Below, piece after piece: positions 31,127-38,525 of a stretch of DNA of 38,525 nt. The translations under genes were made by a program, and so were the position numbers. Source of the DNA: JBGTBQ01 sp041749275 (GTDB lineage: Bacteria > Acidobacteriota > Blastocatellia > Pyrinomonadales > Pyrinomonadaceae); assembly GCA_041749275.1 (NCBI GenBank), contig JBGTBQ010000069.1, positions 1 to 38,525 on the forward strand, given 5' to 3'. The notes under the pieces were generated by a model. That model had not been told where the DNA came from and made no database searches. It saw only the letters and a list, made by a program, of their open reading frames with translations. Positions within the stretch are counted from its first letter, which is position 1; the number at the start of each line of letters is the position of its first letter.

Positions 31127-32179
31127 ATGAGACGCCCACGCTCGTGCCGCCTTTTCACCTTACTACTCGTATTCCTGAGTTGCATCAGCGCCTCGGCGCA
31201 ACATCTCACGCTGGGGCCACAGGGTTTGGTCAACGCCCGCGCGCGCACTTTGCGCGACCCCACGAGTCTCAGCAGGGGAGTCCGCAGCTACGCGTACCTC
31301 ACGCGGGTCGGCGGGGTCGCTTTCGATCAGGTCGCCTCCCCTGCGCGGGCCTTGCGGTTCAGCAGCCTGACGCTCGACTACCGCCCGGAACGCAGCAACG
31401 GGAAGCGGCTCGTGCTGACGCTCGACGGGCAGGAAGTGTCGGCCCCGATTTACGACTGGCAGCTCATCCCAATTGCCAAATTCGCCGACAGCCCGCACAA
31501 CGCCTGCTTCACCCTCTTCGGGGAGTTGGACGACCTCGCACAACAACGCAGCGTGCAAGCACGCGGGGGACGCGTCTTCGGCTACCACCCGGCGTTCGTA
31601 AACACGCTGATGGGGCTGCGCCTGTTTCAGTTGGACAGCCTGATCATCCACCCTTACTCGCACGACCTGATAAAGAGTGACGGGCGCTATGTCTTGGGCG
31701 CTGGGGAGACGCGCCCGAACTTACGGGCCAACGAGAGCGGCAGGGCAGCTTTCGTGGATTTTTTTAGGCCCATCGCCTACTCCGATTTCCCCATTAACCA
31801 GAAGCAAAAATTCACGTCGTATGTCATCAGCGACCACGGGCGCAGCGTCAGCTTCGACGTGAAGAAAGGCGCGTTGAGCCTCACGGGCCAGCCGGGTTAC
31901 TATTTCTGGGGCAAGAACCCTCGTGGGCTTAACGATAGAGACAAGGTAACCCCCCTGACCGATCTCAGCAATCAGGTGTCGAAGCGCCCAAGCATGCTCC
32001 GCGTCATCAACCCCGCCGTCTGGGACGCGGGCGTCAAACTCATGCGCTACTCCGCTTTCTTCCGCTACTTCAAGCAGAAACACCCCACGCAGTGGCGCGC
32101 TTTCATGGCCCAGATCGACAAAGCACCCGCCCCGTCGCCGCGGGTAACGACGCCCGCTATCATGGAACGGCCTCGTTAA
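31127..32179 (+). CDS. Secreted protein of unknown function upstream of the TIR-TPR gene
   Basis: 350 residues. A Sec signal (FTLLLVFLSCISASAQ) is followed by a beta-rich mature protein with no motif I recognise. Landmarks include GGVAFDQVASPARALRFSSLTLDY, LVLTLDGQEVSAPIYDWQLIPIAKF and a Lys/Arg/Tyr-rich helical C-terminus (LMRYSAFFRYFKQKHPTQWRAFM). The ATG at 31127 has GGAG ten bases upstream. The 73 bp to the TIR-TPR gene show no terminator, so cotranscription is possible. Its partnership with the TIR-TPR protein is only positional. Confidence 0.78.
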   Translation: MRRPRSCRLFTLLLVFLSCISASAQHLTLGPQGLVNARARTLRDPTSLSRGVRSYAYLTRVGGVAFDQVASPARALRFSSLTLDYRPERSNGKRLVLTLDGQEVSAPIYDWQLIPIAKFADSPHNACFTLFGELDDLAQQRSVQARGGRVFGYHPAFVNTLMGLRLFQLDSLIIHPYSHDLIKSDGRYVLGAGETRPNLRANESGRAAFVDFFRPIAYSDFPINQKQKFTSYVISDHGRSVSFDVKKGALSLTGQPGYYFWGKNPRGLNDRDKVTPLTDLSNQVSKRPSMLRVINPAVWDAGVKLMRYSAFFRYFKQKHPTQWRAFMAQIDKAPAPSPRVTTPAIMERPR

Positions 32180-32252
32180 TTTTTCGGGGGTCGCCGTTTC
32201 GAGGTTTCGCGCGTCACGGGTTCCGGGGCGGCCCTCTCATCTTCCGTGCAGC

Positions 32253-33806
32253 ATGACCCAGCCCGTCAAAATATTCGTCAGCTTCTCCGGCCAAGACCAG
32301 CTCGATGTGCGGAAGCTGTTCGACGCGTTGCGCGCACAGGGCTTCGATGTCTGGGACTATTCGAGGGCGGGGCAGGAGCTTCCGCTGGGCCGGCTACTCG
32401 ACGAGGGGCTGACCGAGCGCATCGCCGACTGCGATTACTTCATCGCCGTGGTTAGCGCCAATACCACGGACGAAGTGATCGGGCGTAACACGCTCTTTGA
32501 AGTGGAGCGCGCGGTCGAGATGCGGCTCACCGAACGGGAGCGGCTCCTGCCGCTCCTCCTCCTCAACCGGCAACCAGGGGAGTGGTCGGGCGCGTACCGG
32601 CAGTTGGAACGCCTCATGCGCGTGGAAGTTGATCCGCGCCAACAGGATTCCGTGGAAGAAGCCGTGCGGCGCGTGTGCGGCTATGTAGACGTGGATTACG
32701 TGCCGCCGCTCTTGCGCGACCCGCGCGTTTTCTTTTCCAGCCGCTTCATGCAGGAGTTGGACGAGATGCATACCGTCCCGCTCACCAACAGCCAGTTCTC
32801 CGACCTCAAGGGCGTCATGGGCCAGTGCTTGGAGCAGGTCGTGCGAAAAGACTGGGCGGCGGCGCTGGAAGAAATCGGGCTGTTCATGCTGTCGAGTGAC
32901 CGCATGATCCGGAAGCCGGAGGAGAGGTTCTACTACCCGCAGATCATCAAAGGCGTATGTGAGCTGCAACTGGGCGAATACGCGAAGGCCGAAGAGACGT
33001 TTCGCGCGGCGACGCGGCACGCGCGGCGGGACGAGTTGGCCTACGCCGGGCTGGGCCACACTTACCACAGCCAGCAGCGCTACACCGAAGCGGTCGTTGC
33101 GTTTCAAGAGGCGCTCAGTATCAACCCAGCGGACAGGGACATCGAGTTCAACATCCTCGGCACCTTGCTCGAGACCGGCATGTGGTTCAGCGACGACGCT
33201 GTGCTCAAACATTACGACACGCTGGAGTTGTCGCCGGAGGATCGCTTCAAGATCAACAAGGTCAGGGGCATCCTACTTTACAGGCAGGGCCGCTACCGCG
33301 CGGCGGCGGAACTCTTCGGCGCGATGAAGCCGGAGGAGTTGGATGATGCGTGCGCCGATTATTATTCATCGGCCCTCGAAGAGTCCAGTCGTCACGCCGA
33401 AGCCATTGCGGTGCTGCGCGCCGTGGCGGAGCGGCTGCACAACGCGAACCTCTACCACCATCTTGCACGCGCGCATCTGAGGATGGATGATGTCGAAAGC
33501 AGTCGCCAAGTTTACGAGCAGCACCTCTGCCGAGCGCCCCAACGCCGGCATCAGTTCCTGATCGAGTACGCGCGCATTCTGCGCGCGTTCGGCGACGGCG
33601 ACAAGGACGAGGAGCGACTGCGCGAGTTGTGCGAGGCAGTGCTCACCCCAGCCTGTTTCCCAGCAACCGAGATAGGCAGCGAAGAGTTCTTCTACATGGG
33701 CTTCGCCAACTACCTGCTGGGGAAGCACGAACTGGCGCGTTACAACTTTGCACAGTCGGCGGGCTTCTGCGAGAAGTATTACGACGATCCCGCATACGAG
33801 ATGTAG
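32253..33806 (+). CDS. TIR-domain protein with C-terminal TPR solenoid
   Basis: 517 residues. Residues 1-about 140 form a TIR domain: strand A KIFVSFSGQDQ, the BB-loop region GFDVWDYSRAGQELP, strand D DYFIAVVSANTTDEV and the helix TLFEVERAVEM. Glu83 (or Glu85) falls where TIR NADases carry their catalytic glutamate. From about residue 200 on, repeated helical pairs (YFYPQIIKGVCELQLGEYAKAEETF, LAYAGLGHTYHSQQRYTEAVVAFQEALSINP, and others) make a TPR solenoid of about eight units. The TIR effector plus TPR sensor layout is seen in bacterial immune and stress proteins, where TIR domains consume NAD+. Activity is not proven. No nuclease, NLR-type NTPase or CRISPR gene is adjacent. Confidence 0.88.
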   Translation: MTQPVKIFVSFSGQDQLDVRKLFDALRAQGFDVWDYSRAGQELPLGRLLDEGLTERIADCDYFIAVVSANTTDEVIGRNTLFEVERAVEMRLTERERLLPLLLLNRQPGEWSGAYRQLERLMRVEVDPRQQDSVEEAVRRVCGYVDVDYVPPLLRDPRVFFSSRFMQELDEMHTVPLTNSQFSDLKGVMGQCLEQVVRKDWAAALEEIGLFMLSSDRMIRKPEERFYYPQIIKGVCELQLGEYAKAEETFRAATRHARRDELAYAGLGHTYHSQQRYTEAVVAFQEALSINPADRDIEFNILGTLLETGMWFSDDAVLKHYDTLELSPEDRFKINKVRGILLYRQGRYRAAAELFGAMKPEELDDACADYYSSALEESSRHAEAIAVLRAVAERLHNANLYHHLARAHLRMDDVESSRQVYEQHLCRAPQRRHQFLIEYARILRAFGDGDKDEERLRELCEAVLTPACFPATEIGSEEFFYMGFANYLLGKHELARYNFAQSAGFCEKYYDDPAYEM

Positions 33807-33812
33807 TTATCG

Positions 33813-34352
33813 GTGAACATTGACATGCAGAAAACGAAATGGGTCGAGCGGAAATTCGATTTCAGCGGCGTGCCAGTCGGCCTTTTTCCGTGCATCATCG
33901 AGCGACTGCGGGGGACTCCGGCGCGGCTCGAAGAGTTGGCGCGGGGCTTGACGCCGGAGGTTCTCACCGCGCGACCGAGCGGCGCGTGGTCAATTAAAGA
34001 GCAGGTCGGCCACCTTGCAGACCTCGACGAGCTGCACGAGGGCCGTCTTGAAGACTACGCCGAGCGCCGCGACGTGCTCCGGCCCGCCGACATGGAGAAC
34101 CGCAAGACCTACGAGGCGAACCACAACGCCGCGCCCGTCGAGACGCTGCTCGCCACGTTCCGCGCGGCGCGCACGCGCTTCGTCTCGCGGCTCGAAGCGA
34201 TGGACGAAGAGATGGCTTCCCGCACGGCGCAACATCCCCGCCTTGAGCAGCCGATGCGCGTCATAGACATGGCCCTCTTCGTCGCCGAACACGACGACCA
34301 CCACCTCGCCAGCATCACTGAGATTCTGAGAACGATGAACGCGGAACGATGA
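33813..34352 (+). CDS. DinB-family protein
   Basis: 179 residues of the DinB/YfiT-like four-helix bundle. IERLRGTPARLEELARGL, WSIKEQVGHLADLDELHEGRL and FVAEHDDHHLASITEIL supply the metal-binding histidines of the fold. Such proteins are presumed metal-dependent hydrolases or thiol transferases; the bacillithiol-type bshA in this window makes a bacillithiol-linked role conceivable but it remains speculation. GTG at 33813 or ATG at 33825 may be the start. It follows the TIR-TPR stop by six bases. Its last residues (TMNAER) are encoded by the left arm of the 31-bp inverted repeat at 34330. Confidence 0.85.
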   Translation: MNIDMQKTKWVERKFDFSGVPVGLFPCIIERLRGTPARLEELARGLTPEVLTARPSGAWSIKEQVGHLADLDELHEGRLEDYAERRDVLRPADMENRKTYEANHNAAPVETLLATFRAARTRFVSRLEAMDEEMASRTAQHPRLEQPMRVIDMALFVAEHDDHHLASITEILRTMNAER

Positions 34353-34412
34353 ACGATGAAAGAAAAGTATTTGGCTTTCAGTTCATCGTTCATCGTTCCG
34401 CGTTCATCGTTC
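34330..34412. repeat. Perfect 31-bp inverted repeat overlapping the DinB-family stop codon
   Basis: Arms at 34330-34360 and 34382-34412 are exact complements separated by 21 nt. Each arm is itself built from two copies of GAACGATGAAC plus GATGAA. The left arm supplies the end of the DinB-family gene (stop TGA at 34350-34352). The transcript would form a very strong hairpin. No T-run follows on the plus strand, so the structure is more like an extragenic palindrome than a terminator. Confidence 0.75.
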
Positions 34413-34450
34413 AAAAAAAGCCGCCCGGCGTGTCGTCTCACACCGGGCGG
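34413..34450 (-). terminator. Intrinsic terminator of the YCF48-like gene
   Basis: On the minus strand, CCGCCCGG at 34450-34443 pairs with CCGGGCGG at 34428-34421 around a 14-nt loop containing further GTG/CAC pairing. The stem is followed, after one C, by seven T (the A-run at 34413-34419). This is a textbook rho-independent terminator for transcription coming from 35608. The 174 bp between it and the gene (34451-34624) show no other feature. Confidence 0.85.
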
Positions 34451-34624
34451 TAAACCACAGGAGAACCATCCTTCTTACCACGGGCCGCGTCCCCAACGCG
34501 GTCACGGTGGTAATCGCTATGTAATGTTTCGGATGCCGGCTGGCGGTCAGCGCGTTGCTCGAAAAATACGTGACTGATGCGAAGAAAAAAGCGTCGCGCT
34601 TCTCCCGTCATCCGTCACGTCTCA

Positions 34625-35608
34625 TCATCTTTCATACCGCAGCACCGTCCCGTCGCCGCCGACGGCCCAGCCGAGTTTTTTGTCGAAGTAGAGCGCGTAG
34701 ATATTCTGTTTGGTGTGGCTCTCCTGCTTCACCCACGTCTGTCCGCCGTCGCCGGAGCGGAGGATGACGCCGCCGCGCCCGACGATCCAGCCGTCGGCCT
34801 CGCTGGCGAACTTGACGCTCAACAGCGTCGAGCGCACGGGCGCGTCAACCACCGTCCACGTCTCGCCGCCGTCGTCCGTGCGAAGGATGGCGCCGCGCTC
34901 GCCGACGACCCAGCCATGCTTGCTGTTCTCGAAGTCAACGTGGTAGAGCGTCGCCTTCGTCTTCGACTCCTGTCGCGTCCACGTCTCACCGGCGTCGCGC
35001 GTGTGGAGGATAGCGCCGCCCGCGCCGACGATCCAGCCGCGTTTGTCGCCGTTGAAGTCGAGGTGAATCAACTCTTCCGCCGCCGGCACGCGCTGGCGGT
35101 TCCAAGACGTGCCGCCGTCCGCCGTGTAGAAGACGAGACTGTCCACCACGCTGTCGCGGCGACTGAGCGAGCCGACGACCCAGCCCTTCTTCTTGCTCGT
35201 GAATCGCACGCTATAGAGTTCCGGCTCCGCGCCGCTGAAGTCCGAAGCGGGAAAACGTCCCACCACGCGCCACGTCGCGCCGCCGTCCTCGGTGACGAAA
35301 ATCTGATGACCGGCGAGCAGGTAGCCGTCCTGCTTATCACGGAAGTAGATGTCGTTGATGCTCCCCTTCGCCTCGATGTTCTGGCGCGTCCACGAGCGCC
35401 CGGCATCATCCGTCCGGAGCACGAGGCCGCCGTCGCCCGCCACCCAGCCGCGCTTCGAATCAATGAAGTGGACGGCGTTCAAATCCTTGCCGGGCTGCCC
35501 GTACCGCTCCGCGCGCCACCCTTCCTGCCGCGCGAGCGCGGGCGGCAGGGTCAGCCCGGCAGCGAGCACGAAAGCAGCAGCAGTGACCGACGCGAATCTC
35601 GTCTTCAT
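34625..35608 (-). CDS. YCF48/Hcf136-like beta-propeller protein, secreted
   Basis: 327 residues from the ATG at 35608; upstream Met codons at 35623 and 35701 would add residues before a clear signal sequence (MKTRFASVTAAAFVLAAGLTLPPALA). The mature part consists of about six repeats of the BNR/YCF48 type, each with LxxVxFxxxxxGWVVGxxGxILRTxDGGxTW, for example GWVAGDGGLVLRTDDAGRSW and GWVVGERGAILRTDDGGETW. These form a propeller. In cyanobacteria YCF48 helps assemble photosystem II, but heterotrophic relatives are general secreted propellers. The upstream distance to the terminator of the VIT-VWA gene suggests its own promoter around 35620-35680. Confidence 0.9.
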   Translation of the reverse strand: MKTRFASVTAAAFVLAAGLTLPPALARQEGWRAERYGQPGKDLNAVHFIDSKRGWVAGDGGLVLRTDDAGRSWTRQNIEAKGSINDIYFRDKQDGYLLAGHQIFVTEDGGATWRVVGRFPASDFSGAEPELYSVRFTSKKKGWVVGSLSRRDSVVDSLVFYTADGGTSWNRQRVPAAEELIHLDFNGDKRGWIVGAGGAILHTRDAGETWTRQESKTKATLYHVDFENSKHGWVVGERGAILRTDDGGETWTVVDAPVRSTLLSVKFASEADGWIVGRGGVILRSGDGGQTWVKQESHTKQNIYALYFDKKLGWAVGGDGTVLRYER

Positions 35609-35689
35609 TTCAGTTATCGTCATGTGGAATTTAATGTCCGTTTGGATACCGCATTTTGTACATGATATCCCTCCTTCAAGACAAGGAAA

Positions 35690-35734
35690 AGCCGTAGACA
35701 ACGGGGTTCGTCGGCCCCGATTGCCTACGGCTTG
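35690..35734 (-). terminator. Intrinsic terminator of the VIT-VWA gene
   Basis: On the minus strand, AAGCCGTAG at 35734-35726 pairs with CTACGGCTT at 35698-35690. Inside, CGGGG and CCCCG extend the stem after mismatches. TTTTCCTTGTC immediately follows. It lies 22 bp past the stop of the VIT-VWA gene. Confidence 0.8.
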
Positions 35735-35755
35735 CCCTGCATTGCCGCCCGCTCC

Positions 35756-38059
35756 CTATTTGGCGTTGACGCGGTAGACGCGGCCCTTGAAGACGACCAC
35801 CACGCGCTCGCCGAGGGCGAAGAAGCGTGCGAGCTGCGGCTCGCGCCCGGCGAGCGCGAAGTATTCCTCGCTGCCAAACGTGAGCGTCGTTTCGGGCAGG
35901 CGGGCGTCCGCTTTAAACTCCGCGTCCGTCCACACGCCATCGCGCAGGTAGAAGGTCTTGTCCCCCACCTTCCGCACGGCGTCCTTCGCCTTCGCGCCGC
36001 CTTCGCGGCGGATGGCATCGTCCTCGTCCGCAACTATCGTCACGGCCTCCTGCTGCGCCCGCGCGCGCTTACTTTCGCGCACGGCGGCTTCGCCCGTGGT
36101 CGCCTTCGCCGCATCCGCCGGCGCGCTCTGCGTGGAGAGACTGCCGAACCCGCCGCTTGAACCCGCGCGACCCGGAGCACGGTTGTTCGGCAAGTCGCGC
36201 ACACTCCGCGCGGCGGGTTGCCCGTTGCGCCTGCCGCGCGTGACGGTCGTGACTTGATCCGTCACCGCGCCCGGCTCCAGCGCGAGGTAGGAGGTGTAGG
36301 GCGTCACGATGCCGTAGCGCGTGCCGAGGTCAACGATCTCGTCCGTGAGTTCCTTCTGCTCGCCGTTCGAGCGCACCTGCTCCATCAGCCAACCGACGCG
36401 GCGCGTCGCCCACAGACGCGGCAGAAATTCGTTCTTCTCCTCGTTCAGCGGGAAGCTCAGTTTCTCGTAAACGAACGTGCGCTCGCGCTCGCCCGTCCGG
36501 CCCGTGAGCCGCAGCGTGATGCCGCGCGCGTCGTAGCCGTTGCGGTAGCGACCGATGAGCGTTATCTGCGAGCCGCGGAACAGGTCGGGCAACTCGCGCG
36601 GATAGACGAGGTCGGTTTCAACGCTCCCCATGTCGAGCCGGAGGTTGGTCAGGACCGGGTAATTGATCTTGTTGAAGAAGGAGCCGACCTTGACCTCGAT
36701 GTCCTCCTTCGGCTCGACGTACTCGGCGACGCCGCCGTTCTCCGCCGCGAGTTTGTCCAGCAGCGCCGTGTTCACGTCGTAGCCGACGCCGAAGGTGAAG
36801 AGACGCAAGCCCGCGACGCGGGCCGCGCGCGCGTTTTCGACGATGCGCTGTACGTTCGTCGTGCCCACGGTCGGCAACCCGTCCGTCATAAAGACGAGCA
36901 TCCGGGGCCGTTCGGCTCCGTCAATGAACTGCCGCATCGCGGCTAAGAGCGAGTCGTTGATGTTCGTGCCGCCGACGGGTCGCAGGGCTTTGACGAAAGC
37001 CTCGCCGCGCGAGCGGCCCACGGCGTCCGCCCAGATCATGTTCGACGCCATCAAATGCTCTTCGCCCGCGAAGTTAATGATGTTGAAGCGGTCGCCGTCG
37101 CGCAAACTTCTCACGCCGAACAGGAGCGCCGCACGCGCCTTCTCCATCTTTCCGGCCTCGGCCATCGAACCCGACGTGTCGAGCACGAAGACGATATCCT
37201 TCGCCGCGTATTCCGCCTCCGAAATGTCGTCTTTCGGCGAGATGGTCAGCAGGAAGTAGCCATGCTTGCCCGGCTCGCGGTGCGTCAGCAGCGTCATGCC
37301 GAAGTCCTGATCGGAGAGCGTATAGAAGAGTTGAAAGTCGCGCGGCTCCTGCCCCGGCTTCGCCTCGAACGAGACGCGCGCGTGGCGACCGTCGCGGCGT
37401 GAGACTTCGACCTCGTGGCTCGGCGAGTAGAGGTTGCGGACGGGTTCGCGCCCCTCGACTTCGACGCGCCCCGACACGATGCCGACGATGCGCGCGACGT
37501 TGCGCCCCGTGCCGAGCGGGTAGCGATAGGCGACCGTCCCGGCCTCGGCCTTCAAGACCTGCGTGTAAGTAATTTCCAGTTTCTTATCGGAGTGCGGCGG
37601 AATGGGAAAGATGCTCGCCTGAAAAAGGTCGCGGCCCGCGTATTCCAAGAGACCGGGGTCGCGCTGCCGCCGGACGATTTCGTCATAGATGCGCCGCGCC
37701 TCTTCGCGCCCGCGCACCTCGCCGACGAGACGGCGGTCGCCGTCCCAGATGGCGAACTCGGCGATGGAAGCCGATTCCGGAATCGGAAAGAAGTAGGTGC
37801 CTTCGAGCGTGGCGTCGGTGTCGTTGCGGAAGACCTGCTCGACGTGCGTGGTCGCCACTTGGCCCGCGATCTTCGTGTCAAACTTGATGGACTTGACGGG
37901 CAGCGCGTTCGGCAGCGGGATGGGGCGCGGCGGCGGCGTGGGGCAACGGCGGCACGGGCCGGGCACGATCACACCCTGCGCGCTGGCGGGCGCCGCCGCC
38001 AGCGCCATCAACAGAACGCCAAAAACGAGGCACAGCAAATCTCTCACGGTTCGCATCAT
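35756..38059 (-). CDS. VIT and VWA domain protein (inter-alpha-trypsin-inhibitor heavy-chain type)
   Basis: 767 residues. A signal sequence (LLCLVFGVLLMALAAAPASAQ) and a Pro-rich stretch precede a VIT domain (about 50-165), with VATTHVEQVFRNDTDATLEGTYFFPIPESASI as its core. The VWA domain has an intact MIDAS: FVLDTSGSM (Asp294-Ser298), VGGTNINDSLLAAM with the candidate MIDAS Thr, and VFMTDGLPTVG. A region resembling the C-terminal part of bacterial VIT-VWA proteins follows. A low-complexity linker rich in Ala, Arg and Gln and a final about 80 residues with FYLRDGVWTD complete it. It is probably periplasmic or surface-exposed. An intrinsic terminator follows. Confidence 0.9.
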   Translation of the reverse strand: MMRTVRDLLCLVFGVLLMALAAAPASAQGVIVPGPCRRCPTPPPRPIPLPNALPVKSIKFDTKIAGQVATTHVEQVFRNDTDATLEGTYFFPIPESASIAEFAIWDGDRRLVGEVRGREEARRIYDEIVRRQRDPGLLEYAGRDLFQASIFPIPPHSDKKLEITYTQVLKAEAGTVAYRYPLGTGRNVARIVGIVSGRVEVEGREPVRNLYSPSHEVEVSRRDGRHARVSFEAKPGQEPRDFQLFYTLSDQDFGMTLLTHREPGKHGYFLLTISPKDDISEAEYAAKDIVFVLDTSGSMAEAGKMEKARAALLFGVRSLRDGDRFNIINFAGEEHLMASNMIWADAVGRSRGEAFVKALRPVGGTNINDSLLAAMRQFIDGAERPRMLVFMTDGLPTVGTTNVQRIVENARAARVAGLRLFTFGVGYDVNTALLDKLAAENGGVAEYVEPKEDIEVKVGSFFNKINYPVLTNLRLDMGSVETDLVYPRELPDLFRGSQITLIGRYRNGYDARGITLRLTGRTGERERTFVYEKLSFPLNEEKNEFLPRLWATRRVGWLMEQVRSNGEQKELTDEIVDLGTRYGIVTPYTSYLALEPGAVTDQVTTVTRGRRNGQPAARSVRDLPNNRAPGRAGSSGGFGSLSTQSAPADAAKATTGEAAVRESKRARAQQEAVTIVADEDDAIRREGGAKAKDAVRKVGDKTFYLRDGVWTDAEFKADARLPETTLTFGSEEYFALAGREPQLARFFALGERVVVVFKGRVYRVNAK

Positions 38060-38173
38060 AATCTCCTTTAGAATCCGACGACTCTCCGAATCTTAAAACT
38101 TTCGCGGCCCGACGACCGCCAGAACTCTCCGCGTGTAGAACGCCGGCAAGGGTCTTTCTTGCAAGGCGCTGCT

Positions 38174-38525
38174 TTATATCTCCCCCATGCGCCGCTCGCG
38201 CAGACCGACGAGGACGATGAAGAGCGTGATACAGAGGCCGCCCGCCATCACCGTCCAGCGCGGGCCGAAGCGGTCGGCGGCCTTGCCGCCCAGAAGACTG
38301 CCGAATGGCATCGAGCCGATAAAGCACATGATCCAGATGCTCATCACGCGCCCTCGCATACGGTCTGTGACGAGTTGTTGGAGAAGCGTGTTGCAGACCG
38401 AGAAGAAACAGACCACCGAGGCGCCCGTGGCGAAGAGCAGCGCGAGCGCGACCGCAGTCGGCGCCCACGCAAACGCCGTCAGGCACAGCCCCGCCGAGAG
38501 CGCCGCGCCGAGCACGAACCAGCCC
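38174..38525 (-). CDS. MFS transporter, C-terminal fragment (runs off right edge)
   Basis: The last about 116 residues of a major facilitator superfamily protein. Three to four membrane helices are visible (VALALLFATGASVVCFFSV, VMSIWIMCFIGSMPFGSLLGG, VMAGGLCITLFIVLVG). NTLLQQLVTDRMRGRVMSIW is the conserved loop and helix of the MFS_3-type (enterobactin-exporter-like) family. The 5' part lies beyond 38525. The 114-bp gap to the VIT-VWA start shows no terminator. Substrate unknown. Confidence 0.87.
   Translation of the reverse strand, partial: GWFVLGAALSAGLCLTAFAWAPTAVALALLFATGASVVCFFSVCNTLLQQLVTDRMRGRVMSIWIMCFIGSMPFGSLLGGKAADRFGPRWTVMAGGLCITLFIVLVGLRERRMGEI

Overview
The window is a GC-rich bacterial chromosome segment. 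It most likely comes from an Acidobacteriota member of the Blastocatellia type. Three things suggest this: a 'VWFA-related Acidobacterial domain' protein (17969-20215), a bacillithiol-type bshA, and an abundance of short palindromic dispersed repeats and MITE-like elements between genes. The phylum is inferred from gene content; no rRNA is present.

Layout. 1-2711 (minus): an N-acyl-D-amino-acid deacylase followed by the 5' part of selB, which runs off the left edge. 2757-14650 (minus): a seven-gene, closely packed block that I regard as the main discovery candidate. In transcription order it encodes a VWA-domain lipoprotein, a small three-helix membrane protein, a tubulin/FtsZ-superfamily protein, a very large actin/Hsp70-fold ATPase with a long unassigned N-terminus, a lipoprotein-like coiled-coil membrane protein, and two membrane proteins sharing a cysteine-rich zinc-ribbon head but carrying different C-terminal parts (Ig/PKD-like repeats versus TPR-like helices). 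Two MITE-like elements with apparent target-site duplications lie between these last two genes. 14651-15229 is non-coding and holds another inverted-repeat element. 15230-17824 (minus): a fused MFS/spermidine-synthase-like protein and a small membrane protein. 17969-20215: the Acidobacterial VWFA-related secreted protein, divergent from a SlyD-like FKBP (20382-20819).

21216-24773 (minus): a NYN-domain nuclease-like protein, a zinc-ribbon TonB-like protein, endonuclease III and bshA. From 25242 the plus strand carries a Nfu-type Fe-S scaffold protein, a hypothetical protein, a duplicated beta-barrel protein in an integron-cassette-like setting, a glycolipid-binding family protein, a large secreted hypothetical protein, a second secreted hypothetical protein, a TIR-TPR protein and a DinB-family protein. 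The right end (minus) has a YCF48-like repeat protein and a VIT-VWA protein, each followed by a convincing intrinsic terminator, and the 3' end of an MFS transporter.

How the genes may work together. The 2757-14650 block combines a tubulin-like and an actin-like nucleotide-dependent protein with a MIDAS-bearing VWA lipoprotein and several single-pass or multi-pass membrane proteins. This resembles the predicted membrane-remodelling systems built on divergent tubulin-superfamily proteins and VWA partners, but adds an actin-fold ATPase and zinc-ribbon membrane proteins. A cell-envelope-anchored cytomotive or scaffold complex is a reasonable inference; no function is demonstrated by the sequence.
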